Assembly (NCBI RefSeq): GCF_014196255.1
Contig: NZ_JACIDH010000008.1
Span: 1 to 64,000, forward strand
Length of the DNA stretch: 64,000 nt
From: Sphingomonas pseudosanguinis
GTDB lineage: Bacteria; Pseudomonadota; Alphaproteobacteria; Sphingomonadales; Sphingomonadaceae
Direction of reading: 5' to 3'
A program made the translations under genes and the position numbers. The notes below the pieces were generated by a model that was given only the letters and a program-made list of their open reading frames with translations, was not told where the DNA came from and made no database searches. Below, piece by piece: positions 16,755-26,584 of the stretch (position 1 is its first letter; every line of letters begins with the position of its first letter).

Positions 16755-17645
16755 ATGACCAACCCGCTCTGGATTCCCGCCACGATCGCGGCCGCGACCT
16801 TTCAGGTCGGGCGTAACGCCTTGCAGCGCGGGGTCATGTCGTCCTCGGGTCCATGGGGCGCGACGCTGGTCCGCTTCCTGTTCGGCCTGCCCTTTTCCAT
16901 TCTGTTCGTCACGGTCGCCCATCATGTCATGCCGGGGGCCGATCTGCACTGGAGCGGCGCCTTCTGGCTGTCGGCCGTGGTCGGCGCGACGTCGCAGGTG
17001 CTGGCGACGGCCGCGCTGCTTGATGCGATGCACCGGTCGGGCTTTGCCGTGGGCACTGCGCTTCAGCAGAGTTCGCTGCCGCTCGCGGCGCTTCTGGGCC
17101 TGGTTATCTATGACGACCGGATCAGCGCGCTCGCCTGGATGGGCGTCGTCGTCACCACCATCGGTCTGGTCGCCCTGTCCTGGCCGCCCGCCGAGCAGCG
17201 CCGCGCCTCGCTGATCGGGGCCGCCATGGGGCTGGCGTCGGGGCTGTTCTTCGGCTTTTCGCTCAACGCCTTTCGCCATGCCGCGCTGGCGCTCGATCCC
17301 ACGCATCCCGTCTTCGCCGCTTTGGTCTGCGTCGCGGTGGTACAGGCGATGCAGACCGTCGCGCTCAGCCTCATCCTCGCCTGGCGCGATCCGGCGACGT
17401 TGGTCGAGGTGGCGCGCCGCTGGCGTCCCTCACTGGGGGCGGGGCTTTGCGGTGCCTGCGCCTCCGCCGGATGGTTCATCGCGCTGGCGCTCTCGCCCGC
17501 CGCGCCGGTCCGCGCGCTTGGCATCATCGAGGCGCCGATCGCTGCCATGGCGGGGCACCGGCTATTCCGTGAACGACTGGGTCTGCGGCAGGTCCTGTCG
17601 GGCATCGCCATCATTGGCGGCGTCCTGATCACGACCCTGTTCTGA
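16755..17645 (+). CDS. EamA-like DMT-superfamily transporter
   Basis: A 296-residue inner-membrane protein with about ten helices in two related halves, as in the drug/metabolite transporter superfamily. Small-residue helix motifs (VVGATSQVLATAALLDAMHR; LGIIEAPIAAMAGHRLFRER) mark the two repeat units. The substrate cannot be inferred. It is monocistronic as far as can be seen, with a 90-base gap to the next gene. Confidence 0.8.
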   Translation: MTNPLWIPATIAAATFQVGRNALQRGVMSSSGPWGATLVRFLFGLPFSILFVTVAHHVMPGADLHWSGAFWLSAVVGATSQVLATAALLDAMHRSGFAVGTALQQSSLPLAALLGLVIYDDRISALAWMGVVVTTIGLVALSWPPAEQRRASLIGAAMGLASGLFFGFSLNAFRHAALALDPTHPVFAALVCVAVVQAMQTVALSLILAWRDPATLVEVARRWRPSLGAGLCGACASAGWFIALALSPAAPVRALGIIEAPIAAMAGHRLFRERLGLRQVLSGIAIIGGVLITTLF

Positions 17646-17732
17646 CGGCCGGATGACGTTTTGATCATACGCCATTTTCACCATCACCGGGCGGCATCGG
17701 TGGGCTATAGCGGGTTATCAGGAGGGTCGGGC

Positions 17733-18515
17733 ATGCGGCGAGCGATGGGGATTGGCCTGGCGATGATGTCCCTGGCCGCCGCAGCGCCGCCCGGCACCCC
17801 GCAGCCGCGTCTCGACCTCTCCGCCCCCTTCGGCCTGCCGCACGACTGGCAGCTCTTTACGACACAGGGACCCGAGGAGGAAGACCCCGGCGGAAACCGC
17901 GCACCGGGCGCGCTTCACCTTTGCATCACGCGTGACGGGGGCAGGACCTACCGCCCCGCACTCGACACCATGCTGGTCACCGGGGGCGGCAAGAGCGTGT
18001 TCGACACCGCGCATTATCTGGAGTTCGCAAGGGTCATCCGCCCCGCTCCCGACCGACCGCTGCTCTGGGTGCAGGTCGCCAGCCTCCATGCCGGCAATGG
18101 CGACCAGATCGTCGGGCGTATGGCACTGGCCTATGACCGGGCGGGCCAGCGCTTCGTGCCCGTCTATGACAAGCGGACCGGCCGCAACAACAATCAGGAC
18201 GTGCGCTTCATCGAGCAGGGCGCTTTGCGCGGTGCGATCATTTCCGCCGAACCGACGACGGGTGCGCCCTTCGCCTTCTGGATCACCGTCAACCGCATCG
18301 GGCGCGACGGCCGCTATGCCCCCATACTCCGCTATCGCAGCTCGACGCGCTATGGCGACGGCAATCCGTTGGCCGTCATCGACTCCGAGATGCCGGAGAC
18401 GCTGCGACGCCTGAACCTCTGGCGGCCGGGCAGTCCGTTACCGCTGCCCGACGGTCCCTGCCCCCAGCCCCGGCTGATCGCGCGGGTGCTGTGGTGCACG
18501 CCCCCAAAACGCTGA
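17733..18515 (+). CDS. Hypothetical secreted protein
   Basis: A 260-residue protein with a short signal peptide (MRRAMGIGLAMMSLAAAAPP) and a mainly beta-rich mature part. A segment around LHLCITRDGGRTYRPALDTM resembles the Asp-box turn seen in BNR/sialidase-like propellers, but only once, so no propeller is claimed. Two late Cys (GPCPQP, VLWCTPP) may pair. The Met at 17733 is chosen as the start of the signal peptide. It lies 78 bases before the GH3 gene and may share its transcript. Confidence 0.6.
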   Translation: MRRAMGIGLAMMSLAAAAPPGTPQPRLDLSAPFGLPHDWQLFTTQGPEEEDPGGNRAPGALHLCITRDGGRTYRPALDTMLVTGGGKSVFDTAHYLEFARVIRPAPDRPLLWVQVASLHAGNGDQIVGRMALAYDRAGQRFVPVYDKRTGRNNNQDVRFIEQGALRGAIISAEPTTGAPFAFWITVNRIGRDGRYAPILRYRSSTRYGDGNPLAVIDSEMPETLRRLNLWRPGSPLPLPDGPCPQPRLIARVLWCTPPKR

Positions 18516-18593
18516 TCGGTCCGCAAAACTTGCCCGCCGCACCGGTGGGCGGTAGCTGCGTGACAAAATCACCATGCCTGTAGGAGAGCGTCC

Positions 18594-20837
18594 ATGTCCC
18601 CCACCCTCGATCGCCGCCAGATGCTGAAGGCGGGTGCCACGATCGCCGGCCTGTCGCTGGGTGGCCGGGCGCTGGCTCAGTCGTCGGTCGCGTCGGACCG
18701 TATCGAAAGCCTGATCCGCCAGATGACGCCGGCGGAAAAGGCCGGCCAGCTGTCCTGCTTCTCCGACCAGATCCGCCCGATCGGCCTGCCCTTCAACCCC
18801 GGCCTGCCCGCCCGCAACGATGCGACCGCGCAGCTGGCGCGCATCCGCAAGGGCGAGATCGGCATGCTGTTCAACGGCGTCGGCTATGCCGGGGCCAAGG
18901 CGGCGCAGGACGCGATGATGGAGACGCGGCTGAAGATTCCGCTGATCTTCGCGGGCGACGTCATCCACGGCCTGCGCACCGCCTATCCGCTGCCCATCGC
19001 CGAGGCTTGCGCCTTCGACCCCGACCTGGCCGAGCGGACCGCGCGCGCCGCGGCGATCGAGACGACCGCGCTCGGCATGCAATGGACCTTCGCGCCGATG
19101 GTCGATGTCGCGCGCGACCAGCGCTGGGGCCGTGTGGCCGAGGGTTCGGGCGAGGATGTCTATCTGGGCACCAGGCTGGCCGTCGCGCGCGTGCGCGGCT
19201 TCCAGGGGCGTTCCTTGCGCGATCCGACCAGCCTCGCCGCCTGCGCCAAGCATTTCGCGGCCTATGGCGCGGTCAGCGGCGGCATGGATTACAACTTCAC
19301 CGAGATTTCGCCGCAGACGCTGCACGAGGTGCACCTCGCGCCGTTCAAGGCCTGCGTCGATGCGGGCGTGGCGACGATCATGTCGGCGTTCAACGACATC
19401 GACGGCGTACCGTCATCGGGCAACAAGTGGCTGCTGACCGACCTGCTCCACGGCGAATGGGGCTTCAAGGGCATGGTCGTCGGCGATTATACCGCCGATG
19501 AGGAACTGATCGCGCACGGCTATGCCGCTGATGGCCGCGACGCCGCCAAGAAGGCGTTCCTGGCGGGCATGGACATGGCCATGGCCTCCAATCTGTTCAA
19601 TCTGTGGCTGCCCGATCTGGTCGAGAAGGGCGAGGTGCCGATGGCCCGACTGGACGAGGCGGTGCGCCGCGTCCTGTCACTGAAGGAGGCGATCGGCCTG
19701 TTCGACAATCCCTATCGCTCGATCAGCCAGAAGGCCGAGCGGACCCAGGTGTCGACGCCGGCCATGCTGAAGCTGTCGCGTGAGGCGGGCGCGCGCTCGA
19801 TCGTGCTGCTGAAGAATGAGGGCGACCTGCTGCCGCTCAAGGCCAATCCGGGTCGTATTGCGCTGATCGGCCCGTTCGGCGAAGACCGTGACAATGTCGT
19901 CGGCACCTGGGCGTTCATGTCCGACGCCGCGCTGAACGTGTCGATCGCGCAGGGGCTTCGCAATCGCAAGCTGACGGTCGATGTCGTCAAGGGATCGGAG
20001 GTCGAGGCCCCCTTCGCCGGCGGGATCGACGCGGCCGTCGCCGCCGCGCGCAACGCCGATATCGTGCTGCTGGCGATCGGCGAGACGCAGCTGATGTCGG
20101 GCGAGGCGCAGTCGCGCACCGAGATCGTCGTGCCGGAGGCGCAGATGGCGCTGGCAGAGGCGGTGGCGGCGACGGGCAAGCCGGTCGTCGTGCTGCTGCG
20201 CCATGGCCGCGCGCTGGCGCTGCACGGCGCGGTGAAGGATGCCCCCGCGATCCTCGCCACCTGGTTCCTGGGCTCGGAAAGCGGCAATGCGATCGCCGAT
20301 GTGCTGTTCGGCGACGTGAACCCTTCGGCCAAGCTGTCCGCCAGCTTCCCGCGGGAAAGCGGACAGCAGCCCTATTTCTACAACCACAAGAATACCGGCC
20401 GCCCTGCCCCCGATACCGGCGCGCAGGAATATAAGGCGCGTTATCGCGAGACGAAGAACGAGCCGCTCTATCCCTTCGGCCACGGGCTCAGCTACACGCG
20501 CTTCGCCATCTCCAACGTCTCGGTACCCGCGCGGATGACCGATGCGATGGAGGTGACCGCGACCGTCACCAACACCGGCGCGCGCGCCGGGGCCGAGGTC
20601 GTGCAGCTCTATATCCATGACAAGGTCGCCAGCCGCACCCGCCCCGTCCGCGAGTTGAAGGGGTTCGAGCGGGTGATGCTGAACCCCGGCCAGTCACGGA
20701 CCGTCCGCCTGCGCCTGACCCGCGACGATTTGCGCTTCTGGGGCAAGGACGATTGGGTGGTCGAGCCGGGCCAGTTCGACCTATGGGTCGCGACCAGCTC
20801 GGCGAATGGCGAGAAACAGACCTTCGAACTGGTCTGA
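18594..20837 (+). CDS. bglX: Glycoside hydrolase family 3 beta-glucosidase, Tat-exported
   Basis: A 747-residue periplasmic enzyme of the BglX type, releasing terminal beta-linked glucose. The signal peptide carries a twin-arginine pattern (DRRQMLKAGATIAGLSLGG). The (beta/alpha)8 domain follows, with KHFAAYGAVSGG and the nucleophile Asp298 in MVVGDYTADE; then the alpha/beta sandwich domain and a C-terminal fibronectin III-like domain (VTNTGARAGAEVVQLYI). Length and domain order match the family. An export route through Tat is inferred from the motif. Confidence 0.93.
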   Translation: MSPTLDRRQMLKAGATIAGLSLGGRALAQSSVASDRIESLIRQMTPAEKAGQLSCFSDQIRPIGLPFNPGLPARNDATAQLARIRKGEIGMLFNGVGYAGAKAAQDAMMETRLKIPLIFAGDVIHGLRTAYPLPIAEACAFDPDLAERTARAAAIETTALGMQWTFAPMVDVARDQRWGRVAEGSGEDVYLGTRLAVARVRGFQGRSLRDPTSLAACAKHFAAYGAVSGGMDYNFTEISPQTLHEVHLAPFKACVDAGVATIMSAFNDIDGVPSSGNKWLLTDLLHGEWGFKGMVVGDYTADEELIAHGYAADGRDAAKKAFLAGMDMAMASNLFNLWLPDLVEKGEVPMARLDEAVRRVLSLKEAIGLFDNPYRSISQKAERTQVSTPAMLKLSREAGARSIVLLKNEGDLLPLKANPGRIALIGPFGEDRDNVVGTWAFMSDAALNVSIAQGLRNRKLTVDVVKGSEVEAPFAGGIDAAVAAARNADIVLLAIGETQLMSGEAQSRTEIVVPEAQMALAEAVAATGKPVVVLLRHGRALALHGAVKDAPAILATWFLGSESGNAIADVLFGDVNPSAKLSASFPRESGQQPYFYNHKNTGRPAPDTGAQEYKARYRETKNEPLYPFGHGLSYTRFAISNVSVPARMTDAMEVTATVTNTGARAGAEVVQLYIHDKVASRTRPVRELKGFERVMLNPGQSRTVRLRLTRDDLRFWGKDDWVVEPGQFDLWVATSSANGEKQTFELV

Positions 20838-20842
20838 GGGGA

Positions 20843-21448
20843 TCAGAGCCGGACGATCGCGGTGGCGATCCGTTCGGCTTCGTCCGGGTCGTGCGTGACC
20901 ATCAGGATGGGGATGCCCGTCCGGTCCCGTACCGACATCAGCGCGTCGAGAATATCCCCGCGCCGTGCCCGGTCGAGCGACGACAGCGGTTCGTCGAGCA
21001 GCAGCACGCGCGGATCGCTGAGCAGCGCGCGACCGATCGCCACCCGCCGCGCCTCGCCCCCCGACAGGGTGCGGGGCCAGCGGTCGAGCAGATGACCGAT
21101 GCCCAGCATTGCGATCACCCCATCCCAATCGCCCGCGCCCGGCCGCATGCCATAGCGCAGATTGGCCGCGACCCGCCGATGCGGGAACAGCCGCGCTTCC
21201 TGAAAGACATAGCCGATCCGGCGCCGCTCGGGCGGCACGTCTACCTGCGTCGCGGCGTCAAACAGCGTCTCGCCGGCGATCCATACATGCCCCGCCTCGG
21301 GCTTGAGCAATCCGGCGACCATCTGGAGGATGCTGGTCTTGCCGATCCCTGACGGCCCGAACAGCACCGTTGCGCCCGGTCCCGTGACGAAGGATGCCGC
21401 GATCCGGCTCTCGCCCCGCCGGACGGACAGCGAAACGTCAAAGGACAT
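20843..21448 (-). CDS. modC: Molybdate ABC transporter ATP-binding protein, short form
   Basis: A 201-residue ABC ATPase: Walker A GPSGIGKT (31-38), signature LSGGE (128-132) and Walker B LLLDEP (149-154). It powers molybdate import with ModB and ModA. Typical ModC proteins are about 350 residues and end in a TOBE/MOP regulatory domain; this one ends right after the nucleotide-binding domain. It overlaps modB by 11 bases and is last in the modABC operon. Confidence 0.88.
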   Translation of the reverse strand: MSFDVSLSVRRGESRIAASFVTGPGATVLFGPSGIGKTSILQMVAGLLKPEAGHVWIAGETLFDAATQVDVPPERRRIGYVFQEARLFPHRRVAANLRYGMRPGAGDWDGVIAMLGIGHLLDRWPRTLSGGEARRVAIGRALLSDPRVLLLDEPLSSLDRARRGDILDALMSVRDRTGIPILMVTHDPDEAERIATAIVRL

Positions 21449-22130
21449 GCAGCCCCCGCCCCATGCGCCGCGCCAGCCATTCGGAGGCGACCAGCGCGAT
21501 CAGCGACAGGCCGACCGACACCCCCGCCAGCCGCCAGACCATCGCTTCACCACCCGGCCGCTGGAGCGCGGAATAGATGGCGAGCGGCAGCGTCGCGGTC
21601 TCGCCGGGCACGTTCGAGACGAAGGTGATCGTCGCGCCGAACTCGCCGATCGAGCGCGCAAAGCCCAGCACCAGCCCCGCCAGCACGCCCGGCGCGCATA
21701 GCGGCAGTGTGATCGTCGCGAACACCCGCCAGCGCCCCGCGCCCAGCGTGCGTGCGGCCTGCTCCAACTGGCGGTCGACGGCCTCGATCGACAGGCGGAT
21801 GGCGCGAACCACCAAGGGCAACGCCATGACCCCGGCCGCGATCGTCGCGCCGGTCCAACGGAACAGCACGCTGACCCCGAACCACTGCGCCAGCCAGGCC
21901 CCGATCGGTCCCGCCGGTCCGAAGAGCAGCAGCAGCGCCCAGCCCGTCACCACCGGCGGCACGACCAGCGGCAGATGGACGACGCCATCAAGCAGCACCT
22001 TGCCCGGAAAGCGCCCCCGCGCCAGCAACCAGGCGAGACCAAAGGCGACCGGGAGGGTCACCAGCATCGCCGTGCCGCCGACCAGCAGCGACAGCCGCAC
22101 GATCCCCCATTCCTCAGGTGACAGCATCAA
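21438..22130 (-). CDS. modB: Molybdate ABC transporter permease
   Basis: A 230-residue inner-membrane permease with five to six helices. The EAA loop that contacts the ATPase is visible in LEQAARTLGAGRWRVFATIT followed by LPLCAPGVLAG, and ARSIGEFGATITFVSN is characteristic of ModB. It starts 4 bases after the modA stop and overlaps modC. Confidence 0.92.
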   Translation of the reverse strand: MMLSPEEWGIVRLSLLVGGTAMLVTLPVAFGLAWLLARGRFPGKVLLDGVVHLPLVVPPVVTGWALLLLFGPAGPIGAWLAQWFGVSVLFRWTGATIAAGVMALPLVVRAIRLSIEAVDRQLEQAARTLGAGRWRVFATITLPLCAPGVLAGLVLGFARSIGEFGATITFVSNVPGETATLPLAIYSALQRPGGEAMVWRLAGVSVGLSLIALVASEWLARRMGRGLHVL

Positions 22131-22134
22131 CCGA

Positions 22135-22884
22135 TCACCGGGTCGAGAACCCGAAACGCCGGAAGATCGCCTTGCCCTGCGCCGAGATCAGAAAGCGCCG
22201 GAACCCTTCCGCCGCCGGATTGGTCGAGGCCTTCAGCCGGGCGAGCGGATAGGTGATCGGCGGATGGCTTGCCGCCGGGAACATGCCGACCACGCGGACC
22301 CGCGACGACGCCTTGGCGTCGGTGGCATAGACGATGCCATAGGGCGCCGCCCCACGCTCGACCAAAGCGAGGGCGGCGCGCACATTCTCGGCCCGGACGA
22401 CATGGGGGGCAATCATCGGCCATGCCCCTAACCGCTCCAGCGCCGCCTTGCCATATTTGCCCGCCGGCACACTGTCGGTATCGGCCATGGCCAGCGGCCC
22501 GGCGGACAGGGTCTTGGCCAGGGTCCGCGTCGTCACCTGCCCGCCCCGCCCCGCCGGCGCGATCACGACCAGCCGATTGCCCAGGAACGCGCCGCGCGTC
22601 CGGTCCGCCAGCAGGCCGTCCTTTTGCAGCACGTCCATCCATTCCTCATCGGCCGATGCGAACAGGTCGGCCTTGCCCCCGGCCTGGACCTGCCTCGCCA
22701 AGGCGGAGGATGCGGCGAAGGAAATGACCGGACGCGTATGTCCCTGATTCGCCCACGAATCGGCGGCGGCATTCATCGATTCCTGCAAACTCGCCGCCGC
22801 CAGGACCAGCGGCGCACGCTCCTGCGCCAAAACCGGCGGCGCACAGCACAATGCCACCACCCCCAAGATCATACGCGCTACCAT
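22135..22884 (-). CDS. modA: Molybdate-binding periplasmic protein
   Basis: A 249-residue binding protein of the ModA family with a signal peptide (MVARMILGVVALCCAPPVLA). Ligand-site segments ASLQESMNAAADSW, FAASSALARQVQAGGKADLF and YGIVYATDAKASSRV are recognisable. Start at 22884 is preferred because it begins the signal peptide with an AGGGA site upstream; a Met at 22929 would add a polar extension. First gene of modABC, divergent from the autotransporter gene. Confidence 0.9.
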   Translation of the reverse strand: MVARMILGVVALCCAPPVLAQERAPLVLAAASLQESMNAAADSWANQGHTRPVISFAASSALARQVQAGGKADLFASADEEWMDVLQKDGLLADRTRGAFLGNRLVVIAPAGRGGQVTTRTLAKTLSAGPLAMADTDSVPAGKYGKAALERLGAWPMIAPHVVRAENVRAALALVERGAAPYGIVYATDAKASSRVRVVGMFPAASHPPITYPLARLKASTNPAAEGFRRFLISAQGKAIFRRFGFSTR

Positions 22885-23081
22885 TGGCAGTTTTTCCCTG
22901 TTTTCCGCCGAGTCGCTGTCGCTCGACATTGTTAATATTCCCAGAGGATTCGGCAACGCTGTTCGAATAGGGCATGCCGATTGCCCCTTTAGTAATTGTA
23001 TGAAAACGATTTCCTGAATAGCCTCCGTTTTCGGAGCGAATGGAGAAAAAGCCACGCTCCCCAAAACAAGGGGGAATTTTC

Positions 23082-26000
23082 ATGGTCCACGATCTCGCAT
23101 CGATGGGCGGGGCGCGACGACGCGCGGTCCTGCTCGCATCCAGCGCGCTGCTCGCGCTGTCGCTCGCCACGCCGGCCCAGGCACAGACCGCGCGCCCCGA
23201 ACAGGCGATCGACTATGCCCAGTCGTCCAGCCCGGAGCGCATGGGTGCCATTCCCGGCCTGCGCGTCGTCGACGAACCGCAGATCGTCATTTCGCAGCCC
23301 GGCACCACGACCAGCGCGCTCGACACCGCCGGCGGCATCAACGGCGTCGGCCAGATGTTCATCGCGGCCAGCGGCGGCGGCCTCAGCCTGTGCACCGGCA
23401 CGCTGATCAACCCGCGCACCGTCATCTTCGCGGCGCATTGCGTCAATTCCGCCACCGCCGCCAGCTATGGCACCGCGCGCGGCGGCACGCCCATCGCCTT
23501 CGGCTTCAAGCCCGACAATCTGCCGGGCGTGCGCGAATGGTTCCTGAGCACGCTGGGCGGCGCGGCCAATGCCAACCAGTTCAAGACGAACACCGCCAAC
23601 GCCGTCTACAATGTGAACCAGGTCCATTGGAATTCGGGTTCCGCGCGCACGACGTTCCTGGAGGCCGATGTCGCGCTGGCCTCGCTCGACACGCCGGCGA
23701 CCGGCGTTCCGACCTGGGCGATCCTGTTGTCGGCGCTGCCCGCGCCCGCCGCGATCGATCCGACCACGGGCACCGGCTATCATGTCACGCTGACCGGCTA
23801 TGGCCGCAGCGGTGTCGGCAATCAGGGCGATACCAACGGCATCGACTATCGCCGCCGCATCGCCGAGAATTATATCGGCCTGCTCGGCTCGTTCGACGAC
23901 CGCAATCTGTGGCTGTTCGGCCGGGGCGCGAACCTGCCGCAGAACCTGTACCAGCTCGACTTCGACGATCCGCGCCGGGGCACCGCGGCGGCCAGCCCCT
24001 ATGACTTCAACCTGTTCCGCGACGCGCCGTTGCCGAAGGAAGGCACGACGGCAGGCGGCGACTCCGGCGGTCCGCTGATCCTCGACCGGACGTTCGCGCG
24101 CAAGGTCGTGGTCGGCGTGCTGTCGGGCGGCAGCCGCTTCTTCGGGCCGCAGCCCTTCTCCACCTATGGCACCTCGTCCTTCTACCAACCGCTCTACCTC
24201 TTCTGGGACTATATCGCCGCCAAGAACCCCTATCGCTACGCCGCCGCCAAGGCCGGTGACGGCGCGTGGGAGGACGGTGCGCATTGGGTGACGACGACCG
24301 ACCCGGCCTATCAGATCATCCAGAACGGCCAGCTGGTGAACGGCGTTCCCACCACGCCCGGTATCGGCACAGCGAATGACCCGGACAACAAGTTCGGCGA
24401 GATCTGCGACGGTGTCGAGTGCCAGAACATCAAGACCGGCAAGATCACCGCGCAGAATGACGATGCCAGCAGCATGGGCCGCGAGCTGAACGCCGCCGGC
24501 CGCGCCACGCTGACCGACACCATGACCGGTGCCAAGGACCAAGCGCAGGCAAGCGGCAAGGCGGTCGCCGCCGCCCTTCCCGCCGCGACGCTGGCCAACG
24601 GCCTGCCGGGTGCGACCAACTTCGTGCCCAACAACGTCAACCCGACCGCGTCGATCGCGGCGCGCTATTATGACGTCACCCTGTCGGCGGCGGGCAATAC
24701 GACGCTCAGCTCGGCGGCGACGGTCGACCGCTTCACGATCAGCGGGTCGCAGGCGCGGCTGTCGCTGGCCAGCGGCGGCGCATTGACCACCGTGGCGGAC
24801 TTCAACCAGCTGACGGGCATGATCGCCAATAACGGCACGATCAACGCCGGCGGCGATTTCCTGATGCTGGCCGGTGGCCTGCAGGGCTCGGGGCGGATCA
24901 ACGCGCCGTTCTTCACCAGCGTCGGCGGCATGATCGCCCCCGGCACGGTCGGCACGATCGGCACGCTGACCTTCGGCGGCAATGTCGTGCTCGCCTCGGG
25001 GACGCAGTTGCTGATCGATGTCGGTCCGGGCGGCACCTCGGACAAGATCGCTGTGGTCGCCAATGGCACTTCGGGCGGCCAGCTCAATGCCGGCGGCTCG
25101 GTCGGCTTCGCACCCGTGAGCGGACACCTGATCCGCGCCGGCGACGTCTACACGATCGCGACCGCCAGCGGCGGCGTGTCGGGGCGGTTCAATGCCCCCA
25201 CCGCGCTCAGCGCGATCCTGACGCCGACGCTGAACTATAGCGGCAACGCCGTCACCGCGCGGATCGTCGCCGGCGCTTACGCCAATGTCGTCGCCAACAC
25301 GCCCTATCAGACGGCCTATGCGCGCCTGCTCGACCAGAACCGGTCGATCCAGGGCAATTTCAGCAGCCTGTACGGCACGCTGGACCTGCAATCGGCATCG
25401 ACCATCCGCACCACGCTCGAAGGGCTGGCCCCCTCGACCGAGGCGCTGAAGCGGGCGCAGGGCACCATGGCGCTCGACAACAGCGCGCGCTTCTTCCGCG
25501 AGCATCTGGCGACGCTGTCGCCCAGCGAAGGCCTGGGCGGCACGCTGACCATGATCGGCAAGCCGGTGCAGGTCGCGAGCCTCGCCATGAGCAATCTGGC
25601 GGGCAGCCAGGCGCAGATGGCGACCGACAGCGGCGGCGTGTCGATGCGCGAGAATGTCCTGCCCGAAAATGTCGCGGTGTTCCTGGCGGGCGGCTATCTC
25701 GACGGCAAGGCGCGGGCCCTGCCGCAGACGGCGACTGCCGACATTCGCGACCGGTTCGACGGCTTCTACGTCGCGACCGGTATCGAGACCGAGGTGGACG
25801 ATGCCAGCATCCTCGGCTTCGGCTTCTCCTATACCAAGACGACCGGCAACACCTCGTTCGGCCAATATGCGCGCGGCGACCTGTATCAGGGGACGCTCTA
25901 CGGCAAGGCGGAGCTGGGCGGCCTCTCGCTGGACAGCCAGTTCAGCGCGGGCGTGTTCCAGGCGCGGACGCAGCGCAACGTGTCGCTGGCGGGCGTCGCC

Positions 26001-26489
26001 TATAATCTGCGGTCGCGCGACAATGCCCTGGCACTGTCGAGCGAAGTGGGGTTGGCCAAGACCTATGGCTTTGGCGGGCTCAAGATCGGACCGCGTATCG
26101 CTGCACGGGTCAGCCATCTGGGCTTCACCCCCACCGCCGAAACCGGCGGCGGCCCCGCGCTGCGCTATGACCGCCAGGACTATAACAGCGTCCAGGGTCG
26201 CGCCGGCCTGATGCTGAGCTCGGACGGGCCGTTCCGTCCCTATGCTTCGGCCTATTATGTCCACGACTTCCAGGATCGCCCGGGCGTGTTCGGTGCCAAT
26301 TTCGCGGGCGGCATCGGCCCTTCGGCGCTGTTCGCGCTACCCGGTCATGACAAGGATTGGGGCGAGGCGAGCCTGGGCGTGTCCTACACCTCGGGCCGTG
26401 TCCAGCTGTCGCTGGGCGCCGACACGACGTTCGAGCGCAAGGATGTCGAGAACCAGTCCTATCGGGGCACGATCAAGATCGCGTTCTGA
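23082..26489 (+). CDS. Autotransporter with S1-family serine protease passenger
   Basis: An 1135-residue outer-membrane autotransporter. A signal peptide (RRRAVLLASSALLALSLATP) leads to a trypsin-like domain with the full triad: His119 (FAAHCVN), Asp196 (EADVALASLD) and Ser328 (GGDSGGPL). Residues about 500-760 look like a beta-helical stalk (GSGRINAPFFTSVGG, the PGTVGTIGTLTFGGN repeat style). The last 280 or so residues form the beta-barrel, ending in the aromatic TIKIAF. Met at 23082 is chosen for its GGGGGAATTTTC ribosome-binding site. It probably cleaves proteins at the cell surface; the substrate is unknown. Confidence 0.92.
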   Translation: MVHDLASMGGARRRAVLLASSALLALSLATPAQAQTARPEQAIDYAQSSSPERMGAIPGLRVVDEPQIVISQPGTTTSALDTAGGINGVGQMFIAASGGGLSLCTGTLINPRTVIFAAHCVNSATAASYGTARGGTPIAFGFKPDNLPGVREWFLSTLGGAANANQFKTNTANAVYNVNQVHWNSGSARTTFLEADVALASLDTPATGVPTWAILLSALPAPAAIDPTTGTGYHVTLTGYGRSGVGNQGDTNGIDYRRRIAENYIGLLGSFDDRNLWLFGRGANLPQNLYQLDFDDPRRGTAAASPYDFNLFRDAPLPKEGTTAGGDSGGPLILDRTFARKVVVGVLSGGSRFFGPQPFSTYGTSSFYQPLYLFWDYIAAKNPYRYAAAKAGDGAWEDGAHWVTTTDPAYQIIQNGQLVNGVPTTPGIGTANDPDNKFGEICDGVECQNIKTGKITAQNDDASSMGRELNAAGRATLTDTMTGAKDQAQASGKAVAAALPAATLANGLPGATNFVPNNVNPTASIAARYYDVTLSAAGNTTLSSAATVDRFTISGSQARLSLASGGALTTVADFNQLTGMIANNGTINAGGDFLMLAGGLQGSGRINAPFFTSVGGMIAPGTVGTIGTLTFGGNVVLASGTQLLIDVGPGGTSDKIAVVANGTSGGQLNAGGSVGFAPVSGHLIRAGDVYTIATASGGVSGRFNAPTALSAILTPTLNYSGNAVTARIVAGAYANVVANTPYQTAYARLLDQNRSIQGNFSSLYGTLDLQSASTIRTTLEGLAPSTEALKRAQGTMALDNSARFFREHLATLSPSEGLGGTLTMIGKPVQVASLAMSNLAGSQAQMATDSGGVSMRENVLPENVAVFLAGGYLDGKARALPQTATADIRDRFDGFYVATGIETEVDDASILGFGFSYTKTTGNTSFGQYARGDLYQGTLYGKAELGGLSLDSQFSAGVFQARTQRNVSLAGVAYNLRSRDNALALSSEVGLAKTYGFGGLKIGPRIAARVSHLGFTPTAETGGGPALRYDRQDYNSVQGRAGLMLSSDGPFRPYASAYYVHDFQDRPGVFGANFAGGIGPSALFALPGHDKDWGEASLGVSYTSGRVQLSLGADTTFERKDVENQSYRGTIKIAF

Positions 26490-26511
26490 TCCGATCCCGT
26501 TCGTTGAACAT

Positions 26512-26547
26512 CGAAAGGCCCGTCCGAGGAAACCGGGCGGGCCTTTC
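26512..26547 (+). terminator. Intrinsic terminator of the autotransporter gene
   Basis: A GC-rich hairpin with arms AAAGGCCCGTCC and GGGCGGGCCTTT and a short A-rich loop lies about 25 bases after the stop codon. It is followed by a short T run within the arm and then C residues. Confidence 0.75.
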
Positions 26548-26584
26548 CCCACGAAATTGTTTTTCTATTTACCATCAATTTCTT

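Noticed and set aside
22989..26264. A 1091-codon minus-strand open frame opposite the autotransporter
   Set aside because: It is an Arg/Gly/Ala-rich shadow produced by GC-rich third positions of a clearly real gene; it has no signal, domain or ribosome-binding site.
23082..26489. Contact-dependent toxin or adhesin instead of protease
   Set aside because: The intact His-Asp-Ser triad and GDSGGP motif identify an S1 protease passenger.
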